Shown: positions 15,078 through 22,500 of the stretch, in pieces
Position numbering within the stretch: position 1 is the stretch's first letter
How the letters are laid out: each line of letters begins with the position of its first letter
DNA from: Chitinispirillales bacterium
GTDB taxonomy: Bacteria; Fibrobacterota; Chitinivibrionia; Chitinivibrionales; Chitinivibrionaceae
NCBI GenBank assembly: GCA_031254455.1
Contig: JAIRUI010000111.1
Span: 1 to 22,753, forward strand
Direction: 5' to 3'
DNA: 22,753 nucleotides
Program-made: the position numbers and the translations under genes
The notes under the pieces: generated by a model
What the model saw: only the letters and a program-made list of their open reading frames with translations
Told to the model about the DNA's origin: nothing
Database searches by the model: none

Positions 15078-16337
15078 ATGACTGAAAACGCAGGCGAAAT
15101 TTCGTTAATAAAAAAAGAAAAACGTTATCTCAAAACGTTATATTTTGTGATGTTTTTAGCGTTTGGGTCAATTTCTCCGTTTGCGGCGATTTTTTATAAA
15201 CGCATACTCACAAATCCAGACGGTTCGCCCGCCATTCACTTAATCGGGATCATCGTAGCAAGCGTTCCCGTAGTCGGATTCTTTGCAAATTTAATCGTAG
15301 GCGTTTTTGCCGACAAATTTGGAATCAGCCGAAGACTAATTACGATCCTTTCGTTTTTCGGCGCCGTAATTGCGCTTATCGTGGGACTTTGCGGAACACA
15401 ATCCGTCATAACTCTTGCGTTGGAACAAAAATTTATCCTGCTGTTTTTTGCGGTTTTAGCGTATAATTTCGTCACTATTTCGCTTAACCCGCTTGTGGAT
15501 TCCGAAACTCTGCAATTCTTAAACAAGCATTCAGATCGCAAAAAATTCGGTTCTTTCAGAATTTGGGGGACATACGGCTGGGCTGTCGCCGCGCTTTTTA
15601 TGGGAATAATTTTGACTTTAATCGCTAAATATTTTGAGCAAAGCAACGGCACAAACTATCGTTTCATTTATTACTCCGGAGCGATTGCGATGCTGTGCTT
15701 AGGAATTTTGGGGAAAAAAGCGCACGTCGAAATTTCCAAAAAACCAAAAATTTCGTACAAGTATATTTTCAAAGATTCCCTGTTTATTCGATTTTTGATT
15801 TTCGTTTTTCTCGAAGGAATTGTAATGACAAGTACAGACAGTTATTTGGGATATTTTTTCGACGACGTAATGAAGTCTCCGCTTCAAATCGGGATGGTCT
15901 ATTGTTTTTGGACGACATTTGAAATTCCCGTACTTGCCTATTCCGACAAACTTTTAAAGAAATTCGGGAGCAGAAAAATTTTGATTGCCGGGATATTTTT
16001 CATCGTTTTGGAATTATTTTTGTTTTCACTGTTTGAATTGGACACGCCGTTTATCCTAAAATTTTTAGCGACGCTTATGCACGGTTTGGCGTTTTCTCTT
16101 CATTACATAGGACTTATGGATTATTTGGACAGATACGCTCACAAAGACATGAGAACTACTTATTTGGCGACTATGAACATTGCGCGAACCACTTTGGCGA
16201 CCGTTGCCGGCGGCGCAATCGGGGCGGTAATTATCGCACATTTTAATTCGTCTGCGCTTATGCGCAGCGGCGCCGTCTGTATGATGTTTTTAGCGGTGTT
16301 TTTCTTGGTCTTCGTCAAAAGTCCGAACGAGCGATAA
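15078..16337 (+). CDS. MFS transporter, LacY/nucleoside-symporter-like
   Basis: 419 residues with about twelve hydrophobic segments and an AGGA six bases before the ATG. The first half contains GVFADKFGISRR, the loop between helices 2 and 3 typical of the major facilitator superfamily. FGSFRIWGTYGWAVAALFMG in helix 5 is characteristic of the MFS_1-like/LacY and nucleoside-symporter subgroup. The central loop is short and basic (KKAHVEISKKPKIS). The likely mode is proton-coupled uptake of a sugar or nucleoside, but substrate residues cannot be read off by eye. It is divergent from murA and convergent with tadA; no metabolic genes next to it hint at the substrate. Confidence 0.85.
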   Translation: MTENAGEISLIKKEKRYLKTLYFVMFLAFGSISPFAAIFYKRILTNPDGSPAIHLIGIIVASVPVVGFFANLIVGVFADKFGISRRLITILSFFGAVIALIVGLCGTQSVITLALEQKFILLFFAVLAYNFVTISLNPLVDSETLQFLNKHSDRKKFGSFRIWGTYGWAVAALFMGIILTLIAKYFEQSNGTNYRFIYYSGAIAMLCLGILGKKAHVEISKKPKISYKYIFKDSLFIRFLIFVFLEGIVMTSTDSYLGYFFDDVMKSPLQIGMVYCFWTTFEIPVLAYSDKLLKKFGSRKILIAGIFFIVLELFLFSLFELDTPFILKFLATLMHGLAFSLHYIGLMDYLDRYAHKDMRTTYLATMNIARTTLATVAGGAIGAVIIAHFNSSALMRSGAVCMMFLAVFFLVFVKSPNER

Positions 16338-16370
16338 AAACAAACTGCTAAAGCGTTATAAGAAATCATA

Positions 16371-16847
16371 TCAGTTTTTAAGCGATTTGTTTTTAATTCT
16401 GATCTGTCTGAAAAACGTTTGAAGCAATTCTTTACATTTTTCTTCGCAGACTCCGCCGACAATTTCCGGCTCTCTCATATAAACGTTTTTTGCGATTTCG
16501 ACGTAATTTTTATTTGAGATTGCGCCGAATCTGCTGTCGCCTGCGCCGAAAACGATTTTCTTCACTCTCGCCTGAAAACACGCCCCCAAACACATGACAC
16601 ACGGCTCTACCGAAACGAATAATTGGCAGTCGTCAAGCCGCCAAGTGCCGATTTTTTTTGCCGCCGCCGCAAGCGCTACGATTTCGGCGTGAGCGGTCGG
16701 GTCTTGCTTTAACTCAATTTTATTGTATCCTTTGGCGATAATTTTTCCGTCTTTTACGACGACCGCGCCAATGGGAACTTCGTTATTGGCAAACGCCTTT
16801 TGCGCCTCTTTAAGCGCTTTTTTCATAAATTTTTCGTGCGGCGTCAT
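16371..16847 (-). CDS. tadA: tRNA-specific adenosine deaminase
   Basis: 158 residues. TadA deaminates A34 to inosine in tRNA-Arg(ACG). The zinc and proton-shuttle residues are intact: H53 and E55 in TAHAEIVAL, and C83 and C86 in EPCVMCLGAC. NNEVPIGAVVV and the RVKKIVFGAGDSRFGA segment also match TadA rather than cytidine or guanine deaminases. The ATG is four bases after the stop of the PorV-like gene, with no clear Shine-Dalgarno, so it is probably the last gene of that minus-strand operon. The C-terminus (RQIRIKNKSLKN) is basic and may help tRNA binding. Confidence 0.95.
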   Translation of the reverse strand: MTPHEKFMKKALKEAQKAFANNEVPIGAVVVKDGKIIAKGYNKIELKQDPTAHAEIVALAAAAKKIGTWRLDDCQLFVSVEPCVMCLGACFQARVKKIVFGAGDSRFGAISNKNYVEIAKNVYMREPEIVGGVCEEKCKELLQTFFRQIRIKNKSLKN

Positions 16848-16850
16848 TTG

Positions 16851-17909
16851 TTAAAATTTCCAAATCAAATCTACGACGTGTTCTAAACCGACTTCGGCGC
16901 CGCTATTTGAAACCGCGTAATTGACGCCGAATTTTTTAATTATTTTCCAATTTACGACGCTTTCCAAATTTAGTCCTATTCCAAAACCTAAACGCGGATT
17001 ATTTTCTAAACGCCACTGCGGGCGGTCTTTGAAATAATTTCGATTGCACAATATATCGCGGATTCCGGTCCTGAACACGATAATTTTATTCATCCGCCAC
17101 TCAAAACCGCCGTTTATCGAAACTGCGACGTTTTCGTATTTTCGAAAGAACGAATTTATCAGATACCCGTTAAAATCGCCGCTAAAGCGGATTTCTTTTT
17201 CGTTTTTGTATTTGAAAACGTAATTTGCGCCGGCGACTAAAACCGCAGGAAGCGTATCGATAATGGTCATGATCATTGAAGAGTTGGGAGTTTCGTTGTA
17301 ACTCCAATCGTTGTAAGAAAAAATATCACGAACGCCGAAGCCGAGCGAAAATCCGTTGGGATTTACATAAGTCCCCATAAACGATAAGCCCCCGATAGTG
17401 CCGCTGGAACTTGTTTCTATGCTTTTAGCGTCTTCGTTGAAACGAACGGGAATTTTCGTGTAATACCACGTTCCCGAAACGCCGACCCCCCACATGCCGG
17501 TAATAGCGATTCCGGCGCCGATTTTCGTCGTTGTCGAGATATAACTTGTTGAATTGTAAATTACTCCGTCTTTTCGTAAACTGTCTAAATTTGCAATTCC
17601 CTTGTATGAAAAAATTCCCGAAACGCCGACTCTTTTTTGTGGAATTTTATATTCGCCTGCAAAAAAACTTTCGTTTCGGTCTAATTTTCTTATGGCGTCG
17701 CCTACGCTAAACTGCAATCCGCTTGAAAACGCCAAACGCGCCGGATTATACCAGCCAAGCGCATATTCGGGGTTTGCGGTCATTGCGTTTCCGACAGCCC
17801 ACGCTTTGGACGTAAGCGGAATGCGTTCGTTTCCGTTGCTGTACACGCTTAATCCGACGCAAAAAGCGAAATCAGCGAATAAAACCAAAGCAAAAAGCGT
17901 TTTTTTCAT
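16851..17909 (-). CDS. PorV/PorQ-like outer-membrane beta-barrel protein
   Basis: 352 residues with a signal peptide (about 1-18, ending FAFC) and a GAGG before the ATG. KAWAVGNAMTANPEYALGWYNPARLAF near residues 35-60 is the conserved opening of PorV/PorQ and UPF0164 proteins, related to FadL. After it come repeated amphipathic strands with Gly and aromatic residues (GVGVSGTWYYTKIPV, FSLGFGVRDIF, KEIRFSGDFNGY), and the chain ends in WKF, as outer-membrane barrels often do. In type IX secretion PorV carries cargo to the sortase. The gene just upstream encodes a protein with a FlgD/sorting-like tail, which suits such a pairing, but no core type IX gene is visible. Barrel confident, role inferred. 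Confidence 0.78.
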   Translation of the reverse strand: MKKTLFALVLFADFAFCVGLSVYSNGNERIPLTSKAWAVGNAMTANPEYALGWYNPARLAFSSGLQFSVGDAIRKLDRNESFFAGEYKIPQKRVGVSGIFSYKGIANLDSLRKDGVIYNSTSYISTTTKIGAGIAITGMWGVGVSGTWYYTKIPVRFNEDAKSIETSSSGTIGGLSFMGTYVNPNGFSLGFGVRDIFSYNDWSYNETPNSSMIMTIIDTLPAVLVAGANYVFKYKNEKEIRFSGDFNGYLINSFFRKYENVAVSINGGFEWRMNKIIVFRTGIRDILCNRNYFKDRPQWRLENNPRLGFGIGLNLESVVNWKIIKKFGVNYAVSNSGAEVGLEHVVDLIWKF

Positions 17910-17912
17910 CTT

Positions 17913-19316
17913 TTACCTCGCCACGACGACTTTCCCGACGGCTCTATCTCCTTTTTGCGTGGTTATCTTAAAATAATACACGCCGGGCGGCACGGATTTT
18001 CCTCCGTTATTATTTACCGTACCGTCCCAATAGTCTTGCGATCTTAAAGTAGAATGCTCACTGCCGACAGCCGCGTTTCGAGGAACGTTTGTCACAATCC
18101 TGCAGACAAAATCCAAATTGTAATTCAAAATATCAATCGTAACCTTGTCATCCTGTGAAAGCGAATATTCAAAAGTACAGGAATTGTCCCAATGATTGAT
18201 AATCCCCGGTTCGGCGTAAATTTCTTTAAGCCCTTTTTTTATGGGAACTTCTTTTGAAAAATATTCAAACGGCGTTTCATCCTTATCCGTAATTCCGCTT
18301 AATCCGTTTTTTGAATAAAGAACGCCTTTATTAGAGGCAAACCCTATAAAAAACGACCCCTCTTTATAAACTGACGCCTCCGTTGTCGGAGTATCTATCC
18401 GACCGTAAATGGAAATATCCGTTAATTTGTAATCCAACGGAATATTTGTTTTGGCGATACGCCGCAGTAAAACTTCTCGCCGTTTTTCCGAATCTTGCGT
18501 TTTCTTGCCGTCGATTTCGCAAACGTCCAAGCGTCCGTCGTTATCCAAAATGTAAATAAAATTATCAGGACTTATCGCAACTTTCGAAATACCGCCGCTG
18601 TGAATTAAATTTTTATTTCCAACGTTCCACCTGTACAATTTTTCGGTATAGTCGTCGGTAGTCAATATAAAAATGGGGAAATCGTTCGTTCCTTTTATAA
18701 ATTTAATCGCATATTCTTTCGGCTCTTTCGACTGCAATATTAAACTGTCGATTTTTGTCCAAGCGTCCGAATTACGGAGCATAATTTCCCCGTCTGACGA
18801 AAGAGCGATAAAATCGCCGCCGTAACCGATAATTGAATTTACATAAAAATCCGAACTTATAATGCTTGTGGAATCGACGGTCGGATTGAGAAGCGCGACT
18901 CCCGCGTCGCCCAGCGCAAAAAAATAGTTGTCATGTTCGTCGTAAACGCCGAAAAAACCGTCGCAGCCAAACAATCGCTCAGGTTTTGCATCCGGAATTT
19001 TATGTTTTACGAACTTATCTTTGCCGGAGACCGTGTACAATATCGGAACTTCGTTTTTATTTTCTAATTCCAACTTAACGGCGAAATCGTTACCGTTCAA
19101 AACAATATTATCTAAATTGGCGTTGACGTTGGCGCCGAACGGTAAGCATTTTATGCTTTTCCATGCGTTATCATCTTTCGTTTTCCAATTTACGCCCCCC
19201 TTTGAGCCGACGACAATCATGTCTTCGTTGATTTCAATATCCAAAAATCCATAATCGGAAAGCCCTTGCGCCGACAAAAAACCTGCAAAAAAAATTACTA
19301 TTAATCTAATTTTCAT
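17913..19316 (-). CDS. Secreted propeller-like protein with FlgD-like C-terminal Ig domain
   Basis: 467 residues. A signal peptide (about 1-17, GFLSAQG) is followed by a region of about 350 residues made of short strand repeats (FIALSSDGEIMLRNSDAW, KVAISPDNFIYILDNDGRLD, FFIGFASNKGVLYSKNG), as in beta-propellers or two-component-regulator-type propellers. The last 100 residues (FEYSLSQDDKVTIDILNY, then DYWDGTVNNNGGKSVPPGVY, ending KVVVAR) are a FlgD-type Ig-like domain. Such domains end many secreted proteins of the FCB group and can act as a sorting signal. The start overlaps the LolA-like gene by 11 bases, and the PorV-like gene follows after three bases. I infer an exported surface protein working with the barrel; the exact role is unknown. 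Confidence 0.75.
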   Translation of the reverse strand: MKIRLIVIFFAGFLSAQGLSDYGFLDIEINEDMIVVGSKGGVNWKTKDDNAWKSIKCLPFGANVNANLDNIVLNGNDFAVKLELENKNEVPILYTVSGKDKFVKHKIPDAKPERLFGCDGFFGVYDEHDNYFFALGDAGVALLNPTVDSTSIISSDFYVNSIIGYGGDFIALSSDGEIMLRNSDAWTKIDSLILQSKEPKEYAIKFIKGTNDFPIFILTTDDYTEKLYRWNVGNKNLIHSGGISKVAISPDNFIYILDNDGRLDVCEIDGKKTQDSEKRREVLLRRIAKTNIPLDYKLTDISIYGRIDTPTTEASVYKEGSFFIGFASNKGVLYSKNGLSGITDKDETPFEYFSKEVPIKKGLKEIYAEPGIINHWDNSCTFEYSLSQDDKVTIDILNYNLDFVCRIVTNVPRNAAVGSEHSTLRSQDYWDGTVNNNGGKSVPPGVYYFKITTQKGDRAVGKVVVAR

Positions 19317-19887
19317 ACACCTGAGTTCCTTCGGGAATTACAAAATTAAACAGACTTTCTGAAATTTCGGTGGGAAAAGTCGTTTTTTCAAAAATATACG
19401 TCGTAATATTTTTGTCTATGTCGTTAACTGTTATTTTGGAAATCTGCGAATTTGTCAAAAATATTTCAACTTTTTCATAACCGTTTTCCAAAGATTTCGA
19501 GTTTTGCCAAACAAAAGATTTTGTCGGCTTATTTTCTATAAAATCGGCGGTTTTAAGCAGGTTCATTAATTCTAAGGGGGCAAATTCGGATAACTGCGGC
19601 GTTACTTTTTGCACCTTAACCTGTTTTTGCCTGCTGTTGTATTCCCAAAAAGCGTCTCCGTTGCTGACGTAACTCATTTTTCCGACGGAAATATTGAATT
19701 TATTATTCCGTCCGATAATGATTTTTCCTTTTACTTTGGTTTCTTTTTCGCGCACGGCCCAATACGTTTTTCGCTCAAAATCAATTTCCGTCGGCGAATT
19801 TGTATATTTTTCCAAAACCGCCGATAAATCAGAGTCGGCAAACGCGTTCAGGATTATAATCGCCGCAATTATTACAATTTTCTTCAT
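19306..19887 (-). CDS. LolA-like outer-membrane lipoprotein carrier protein
   Basis: 193 residues with a signal peptide (about 1-17, ILNAFA). The mature part follows LolA: FERKTYWAVREKETKVKGKIIIGRNNKFNI (the strand pair at the mouth), GDAFWEYNSRQKQVKVQKV, then a helix LELMNLLKTADFI, ITVNDIDKNITTYIFEK, and SLFNFVIPEGTQVYE at the end, matching the F-x-F-x-P-G-V-D end of LolA. LolA ferries lipoproteins through the periplasm to the outer membrane. Sequence similarity is pattern-level, so a lipid-binding relative is possible. The ATG directly abuts the stop of the upstream gene. Confidence 0.82.
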   Translation of the reverse strand: MKKIVIIAAIIILNAFADSDLSAVLEKYTNSPTEIDFERKTYWAVREKETKVKGKIIIGRNNKFNISVGKMSYVSNGDAFWEYNSRQKQVKVQKVTPQLSEFAPLELMNLLKTADFIENKPTKSFVWQNSKSLENGYEKVEIFLTNSQISKITVNDIDKNITTYIFEKTTFPTEISESLFNFVIPEGTQVYEN

Positions 19888-20313
19888 TTATTCCAACAAT
19901 ATCTTTTGAGAGAAAAATTTTCCGTCGGCATCGATTTGTACAATAACCGCATTTTTCGCCGTTTTGGGAATTGTAAACGCCGCCTTTTCGCCGGAAACGT
20001 TTCCGGAGGCTATTTTTCTTCCGTTTACCGAGAATATCGCTATCTTCATTGATTTCACGCCAGCCGCAGATATCGAAATTTCGCGCTTATTCAACAAAAT
20101 TATCGGAACGATTTTATTTTTGGGTTTCTTCTTGTAAATCGCGATATTTTCGCCGTGACTTTCGTTGAGATTTTCTTTTTCGCTTTCTTCAATTTTGAAA
20201 TCGTCTAAGTAATAAATCCGGTCTTCTGTTTGAGGTGCGAAATCGGAAGCGCTTTCATCGGCGAAAGTCGAAAAATAAACGGCGGAAATTATAATCGTTA
20301 CAATTTTTTTCAT
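19888..20313 (-). CDS. Small secreted protein with a possible sorting-like C-terminal domain
   Basis: 141 residues with AAGGAAG before the ATG. A signal peptide (about 1-18, YFSTFA) leads into an acidic, low-complexity stretch (SDFAPQTEDRIYYLDDFKIEE, ESEKENLNESHGE). The last 60 residues (VKSMKIAIFSVNGRKIASGN, then AAFTIPKTAKNAVIVQIDAD, ending KFFSQKILLE) resemble the type A C-terminal domain of type IX cargo, with its IFSVNGR strand. Its size would make it little more than a linker plus a sorting domain, an odd cargo. It is the first of five closely packed minus-strand genes. Function not recognised. Confidence 0.65.
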   Translation of the reverse strand: MKKIVTIIISAVYFSTFADESASDFAPQTEDRIYYLDDFKIEESEKENLNESHGENIAIYKKKPKNKIVPIILLNKREISISAAGVKSMKIAIFSVNGRKIASGNVSGEKAAFTIPKTAKNAVIVQIDADGKFFSQKILLE

Positions 20314-20400
20314 TTTGCTTCCTTATCGGCACGGTAAAAAAATACTCCCTGCTTAGAATTTAGCCGGATTAAAAATTTGACGGAAAATAAAATTTGTTTA

Positions 20401-20496
20401 TTATACCTTTTTCTTTTTATGGCGGTTTTGCCGTCTGCGTTTTTTGCGTTTGTGTAGAGCGATTTTCGCTTTCCTGTGTTTCTTGACGCTTGACAT
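20401..20496 (-). CDS. 31-residue highly basic AURKAIP1/COX24-domain (bS22-like) protein
   Basis: An ATG at 20496 follows AAAGGA at seven bases and opens 31 codons ending in TAA (20401-20403). The product starts MSSVKKHRKAKIALHKRKKR and ends RRQNRHKKKKV; 20 of 31 residues are Lys, Arg or His. The pattern KK-R-K-K-HKRKKR-R-NRHKKK is what I know from the tiny AURKAIP1/COX24 proteins of Bacteroidota and relatives, akin to ribosomal protein bS22. Such a protein would bind rRNA at the small subunit. It is below the usual length cut-off of gene callers. A weak TTGCTA/TATTTT promoter (20563-20568 and 20539-20544) precedes it. Confidence 0.8.
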   Translation of the reverse strand: MSSVKKHRKAKIALHKRKKRRRQNRHKKKKV

Positions 20497-20783
20497 CAAT
20501 TTTCCTTTCATCATATTCTTTATTTTGAAAACTACGTAAAAATACATTTAAAACATGCAAAATAGCAAAAAATTATTATTTTTTCTGAAATTGTCGATAA
20601 TTGAGAGAAACAAAGGATAACGGACAGTTTACGCACACATACGGTGAAATTAAATTATGCATCTAATGTCAGCAATGAAGATAGAATGTTGAATAAGCCA
20701 ATAATAGAAAAGAAGAATACGGACGGAAAACAACAACAAAACAGGTCTGTAAGCGTTAAGATTTCGGGATAAATCTATCCAAG
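20497..20783. other. Gene-poor gap between the bS22-like gene and the DUF1828 pair
   Basis: The left side holds the leader and possible promoter of the bS22-like gene. The rest has only a short plus-strand ORF (GTG 20644 or ATG 20686, stop at 20772) of 28 to 42 codons, rich in Asn, Gln and Lys and without a Shine-Dalgarno. I see no RNA gene. Confidence 0.35.
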
Positions 20784-20790
20784 TTACGCT
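20752..20790. terminator. Candidate hairpin terminator at the end of the DUF1828/DUF1829 gene
   Basis: AGCGT (20752-20756) pairs with ACGCT (20786-20790), and inside it AGATTT (20759-20764) pairs with AAATCT (20771-20776). The gene's stop codon (20784-20786) lies in the outer arm. No long T-run follows in either direction. Confidence 0.3.
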
Positions 20791-21569
20791 ATTAATTTTT
20801 GTAAGTTTTCAGGATCATTTCTTTCCGACCAAAAAACACATTCAGCGTTTCGGCTTCTCAACGCTTCAACATATTCACTTTCTACCTTTTTTTCCATATC
20901 ATTTACAAATGCCAAACCAAGCAAATTTTTATTGCTCATTTGCTCACGAACGCTTTTTACGTCATCCCAAGCAAATAAAAAGTAAGGGACATTTGATTTG
21001 CTAAGAGAATTAAAAGATTTAATAACAATCTCTTTGTTCTTATGCGCAATTTGAAAATCAAAGGCAAATTCCAATCCTGTCCGCCCTTTTGAAATAAACT
21101 GTGGAGTATATATAACATTTTGCTCTTCAAGAAAAACTTTAACATCTTCTTTGAAAATTGATGGAATTGATGGCTTGCTAAGCATATACATATCGTTTAT
21201 TTCAGAAATAGCCATTATTAAATTGTGTTTTTTTTGAGCAAAATTAGTATTAGTCGATTCCACGACAAGTTCTTCATTATCACACGTAACGCCGTATGTT
21301 ATTAATATTCCATCTAAAACCCATTTTCTCTGATGAGAGTGGCTAAAAGAGATACCCAGCATATCCAAATTTTTTAAAGTAATTCCATCGTCCGACAAGG
21401 TAATCTTGTCTCCGCTTTTTTTAATATATATTTCTATACAATCGTTAAACGCACCTACAAAAGGTGTATTTATGACCGCCCAGTTCGTACCGGTATCGGT
21501 TATTATAGCCGTTCTGTCTCGCAGAAACTTATAATAATCGTCTATTAATTTATCAATCCACGTATTCAT
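20784..21569 (-). CDS. DUF1828/DUF1829 domain protein
   Basis: 261 residues from an ATG in the ATGA overlap with the upstream gene. The N-terminal half matches my memory of DUF1828: YYKFLRDRTAI, TPFVGAFNDCIEIYI, then KITLSDDGITLKNLDMLGIS, RKWVLDGILITYGV, and FAQKKHNLIMAISEINDMY. The C-terminal half (EQNVIYTPQFISKGRTGLEF, FDFQIAHKNKEIVIKSFNSL, PYFLFAWDDVKSVRE) matches DUF1829. Its D-then-EIVIK strand arrangement recalls PD-(D/E)XK nuclease-like folds, but the Lys is not preceded by the usual E-x, so nuclease activity is only a thought. No signal peptide. Its role is unknown; pairing with the next gene and an acquired setting suggest a toxin-antitoxin or defence module. Confidence 0.78.
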   Translation of the reverse strand: MNTWIDKLIDDYYKFLRDRTAIITDTGTNWAVINTPFVGAFNDCIEIYIKKSGDKITLSDDGITLKNLDMLGISFSHSHQRKWVLDGILITYGVTCDNEELVVESTNTNFAQKKHNLIMAISEINDMYMLSKPSIPSIFKEDVKVFLEEQNVIYTPQFISKGRTGLEFAFDFQIAHKNKEIVIKSFNSLSKSNVPYFLFAWDDVKSVREQMSNKNLLGLAFVNDMEKKVESEYVEALRSRNAECVFWSERNDPENLQKLIA

Positions 21570-22084
21570 ATCAATATAGGATTTATTGTAAAACGAGTTT
21601 CTAATGTAATCATGGCGTTAAATGCCGTAAATGCACTTATTACATCGGCATGTGAGGCAATGCTTGATACGGGAAAATTATTTTCCAAAGGTTTTGCCCA
21701 TGCCAACGGCTTATATCCCTCTACATAATAATGTATGTGATGTTCGTTATAATCAAAAAATTTCCCAGCAAAAAGATGAAAATCTTTCGGTAAACCGTCC
21801 TTAATTTTTTCAGGATTTTGATGTTGTCCATTAAAATCAACTCGAAGCAATCCGGCCTTTGTATTGTTATCTATAAGATGCAAAGTTAATTTTAGATGAT
21901 TTTTTGCACTTTGATTTATATCGTAAAAAAAAATGTAGTCATCGTCTATTGGAGATTTTAATTTATATTGCTGTTTGAAAGGCGCTTCTTGATTAAAAGT
22001 AACGGAATTTTCCAAAACGCCGTTTATTTCAACCATTTTGGACAGATTTAACAAATGATCTATTTGCTCTCTTGTAAATTCCAT
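21566..22084 (-). CDS. DUF6978-like protein, partner of the DUF1828 gene
   Basis: 172 residues with AGAGAGGA before the ATG at 22084. REQIDHLLNLSKM at the N-terminus, a central LLRVDFNGQHQNPE, then HHIHYYVEGYKPLAWAKPL and a closing DVISAFTAFNAMITLE follow the pattern I associate with DUF6978, where H-x-N-P and H-I-Y-x-E-G are the fixed points. The conserved His, Asn and Glu residues could form an active or metal site, which is inference. It is cytoplasmic by its lack of a leader. The last four bases overlap the next start, so both proteins are made together. Base composition is more AT-rich than the left part of the window. Function unknown. Confidence 0.6.
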   Translation of the reverse strand: MEFTREQIDHLLNLSKMVEINGVLENSVTFNQEAPFKQQYKLKSPIDDDYIFFYDINQSAKNHLKLTLHLIDNNTKAGLLRVDFNGQHQNPEKIKDGLPKDFHLFAGKFFDYNEHHIHYYVEGYKPLAWAKPLENNFPVSSIASHADVISAFTAFNAMITLETRFTINPILI

Positions 22085-22114
22085 CTCTTTTTCCTCTCTG
22101 TATATCCTAAAATA

Positions 22115-22123
22115 ATTTTAGCA
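22115..22123 (-). promoter_or_regulatory. Extended -10 element for the DUF6978-like/DUF1828 pair
   Basis: On the minus strand the site reads TGCTAAAAT, an extended -10 (TG-n-TAAAAT), about 30 bases before the ATG at 22084. No good -35 lies 16-18 bases upstream, which is normal for extended -10 promoters but leaves the call weak. Confidence 0.3.
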
Positions 22124-22174
22124 CAACAATCAAAATGTATTTTTATCACATTTTTATCGCATTTTAATTTCCTC

Positions 22175-22203
22175 TTGACAAGGTATTTGGGAATAAATAT
22201 AAT
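22175..22203 (+). promoter_or_regulatory. Perfect consensus sigma70 promoter facing away from the DUF pair
   Basis: TTGACA (22175-22180), a spacer of exactly 17 bases and TATAAT (22198-22203) match the sigma70 consensus at every position. Transcription would start near 22210 and run rightwards. No credible gene starts within the next 400 bases. Confidence 0.75.
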
Positions 22204-22209
22204 TTCTTC

Positions 22210-22500
22210 TTTGCTTTTCAAAAGGGACTTACATACTGAGTAATAGAAATCGGTTTACGTTCAATCAATGGTTCGACTAAAAAATCACAAGCGTCGACTA
22301 AATCGTTGGGGAAGCGATAAAATTAGTCGCAATGTTTAAAAAATTTCCAAAAACAACACCTCCCCTCCAAACCCACCCATACCAAATAGTATATTCATCC
22401 CACAGTTCAACCCAAACCCAGACAAAAAAACGGAGAAAAAGAATTGCAAACCATAATTTCTTGCGTTCTTATACTTTCGGGAAGTCCCGAAACAATTATG
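22210..22500 (+). ncRNA. Candidate non-coding RNA or long leader downstream of the consensus promoter
   Basis: This stretch follows the consensus promoter and has no protein-like ORF with a ribosome site. It holds a hairpin built from CGACTAA-ATCG (22295-22305) and CGAT then TTAGTCG (ending 22329), a C-rich strand (about 22358-22425), and a perfect palindrome (22475-22492) nested between CATAATT and AATTATG. The right end is set at that palindrome, a possible stop signal, and is arbitrary. No known RNA family recognised. Confidence 0.22.

Noticed and set aside
16342..16379. AAACTG...CAGTTTTT as terminator between MFS gene and tadA
   Set aside because: Only six AT-rich base pairs with a 24-base loop; too weak to list.
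20644..20772. 28- to 42-codon plus-strand ORF before the DUF1829 stop
   Set aside because: No ribosome site, low-complexity Asn/Gln/Lys content, and its end overlaps a hairpin; not supported as a gene.
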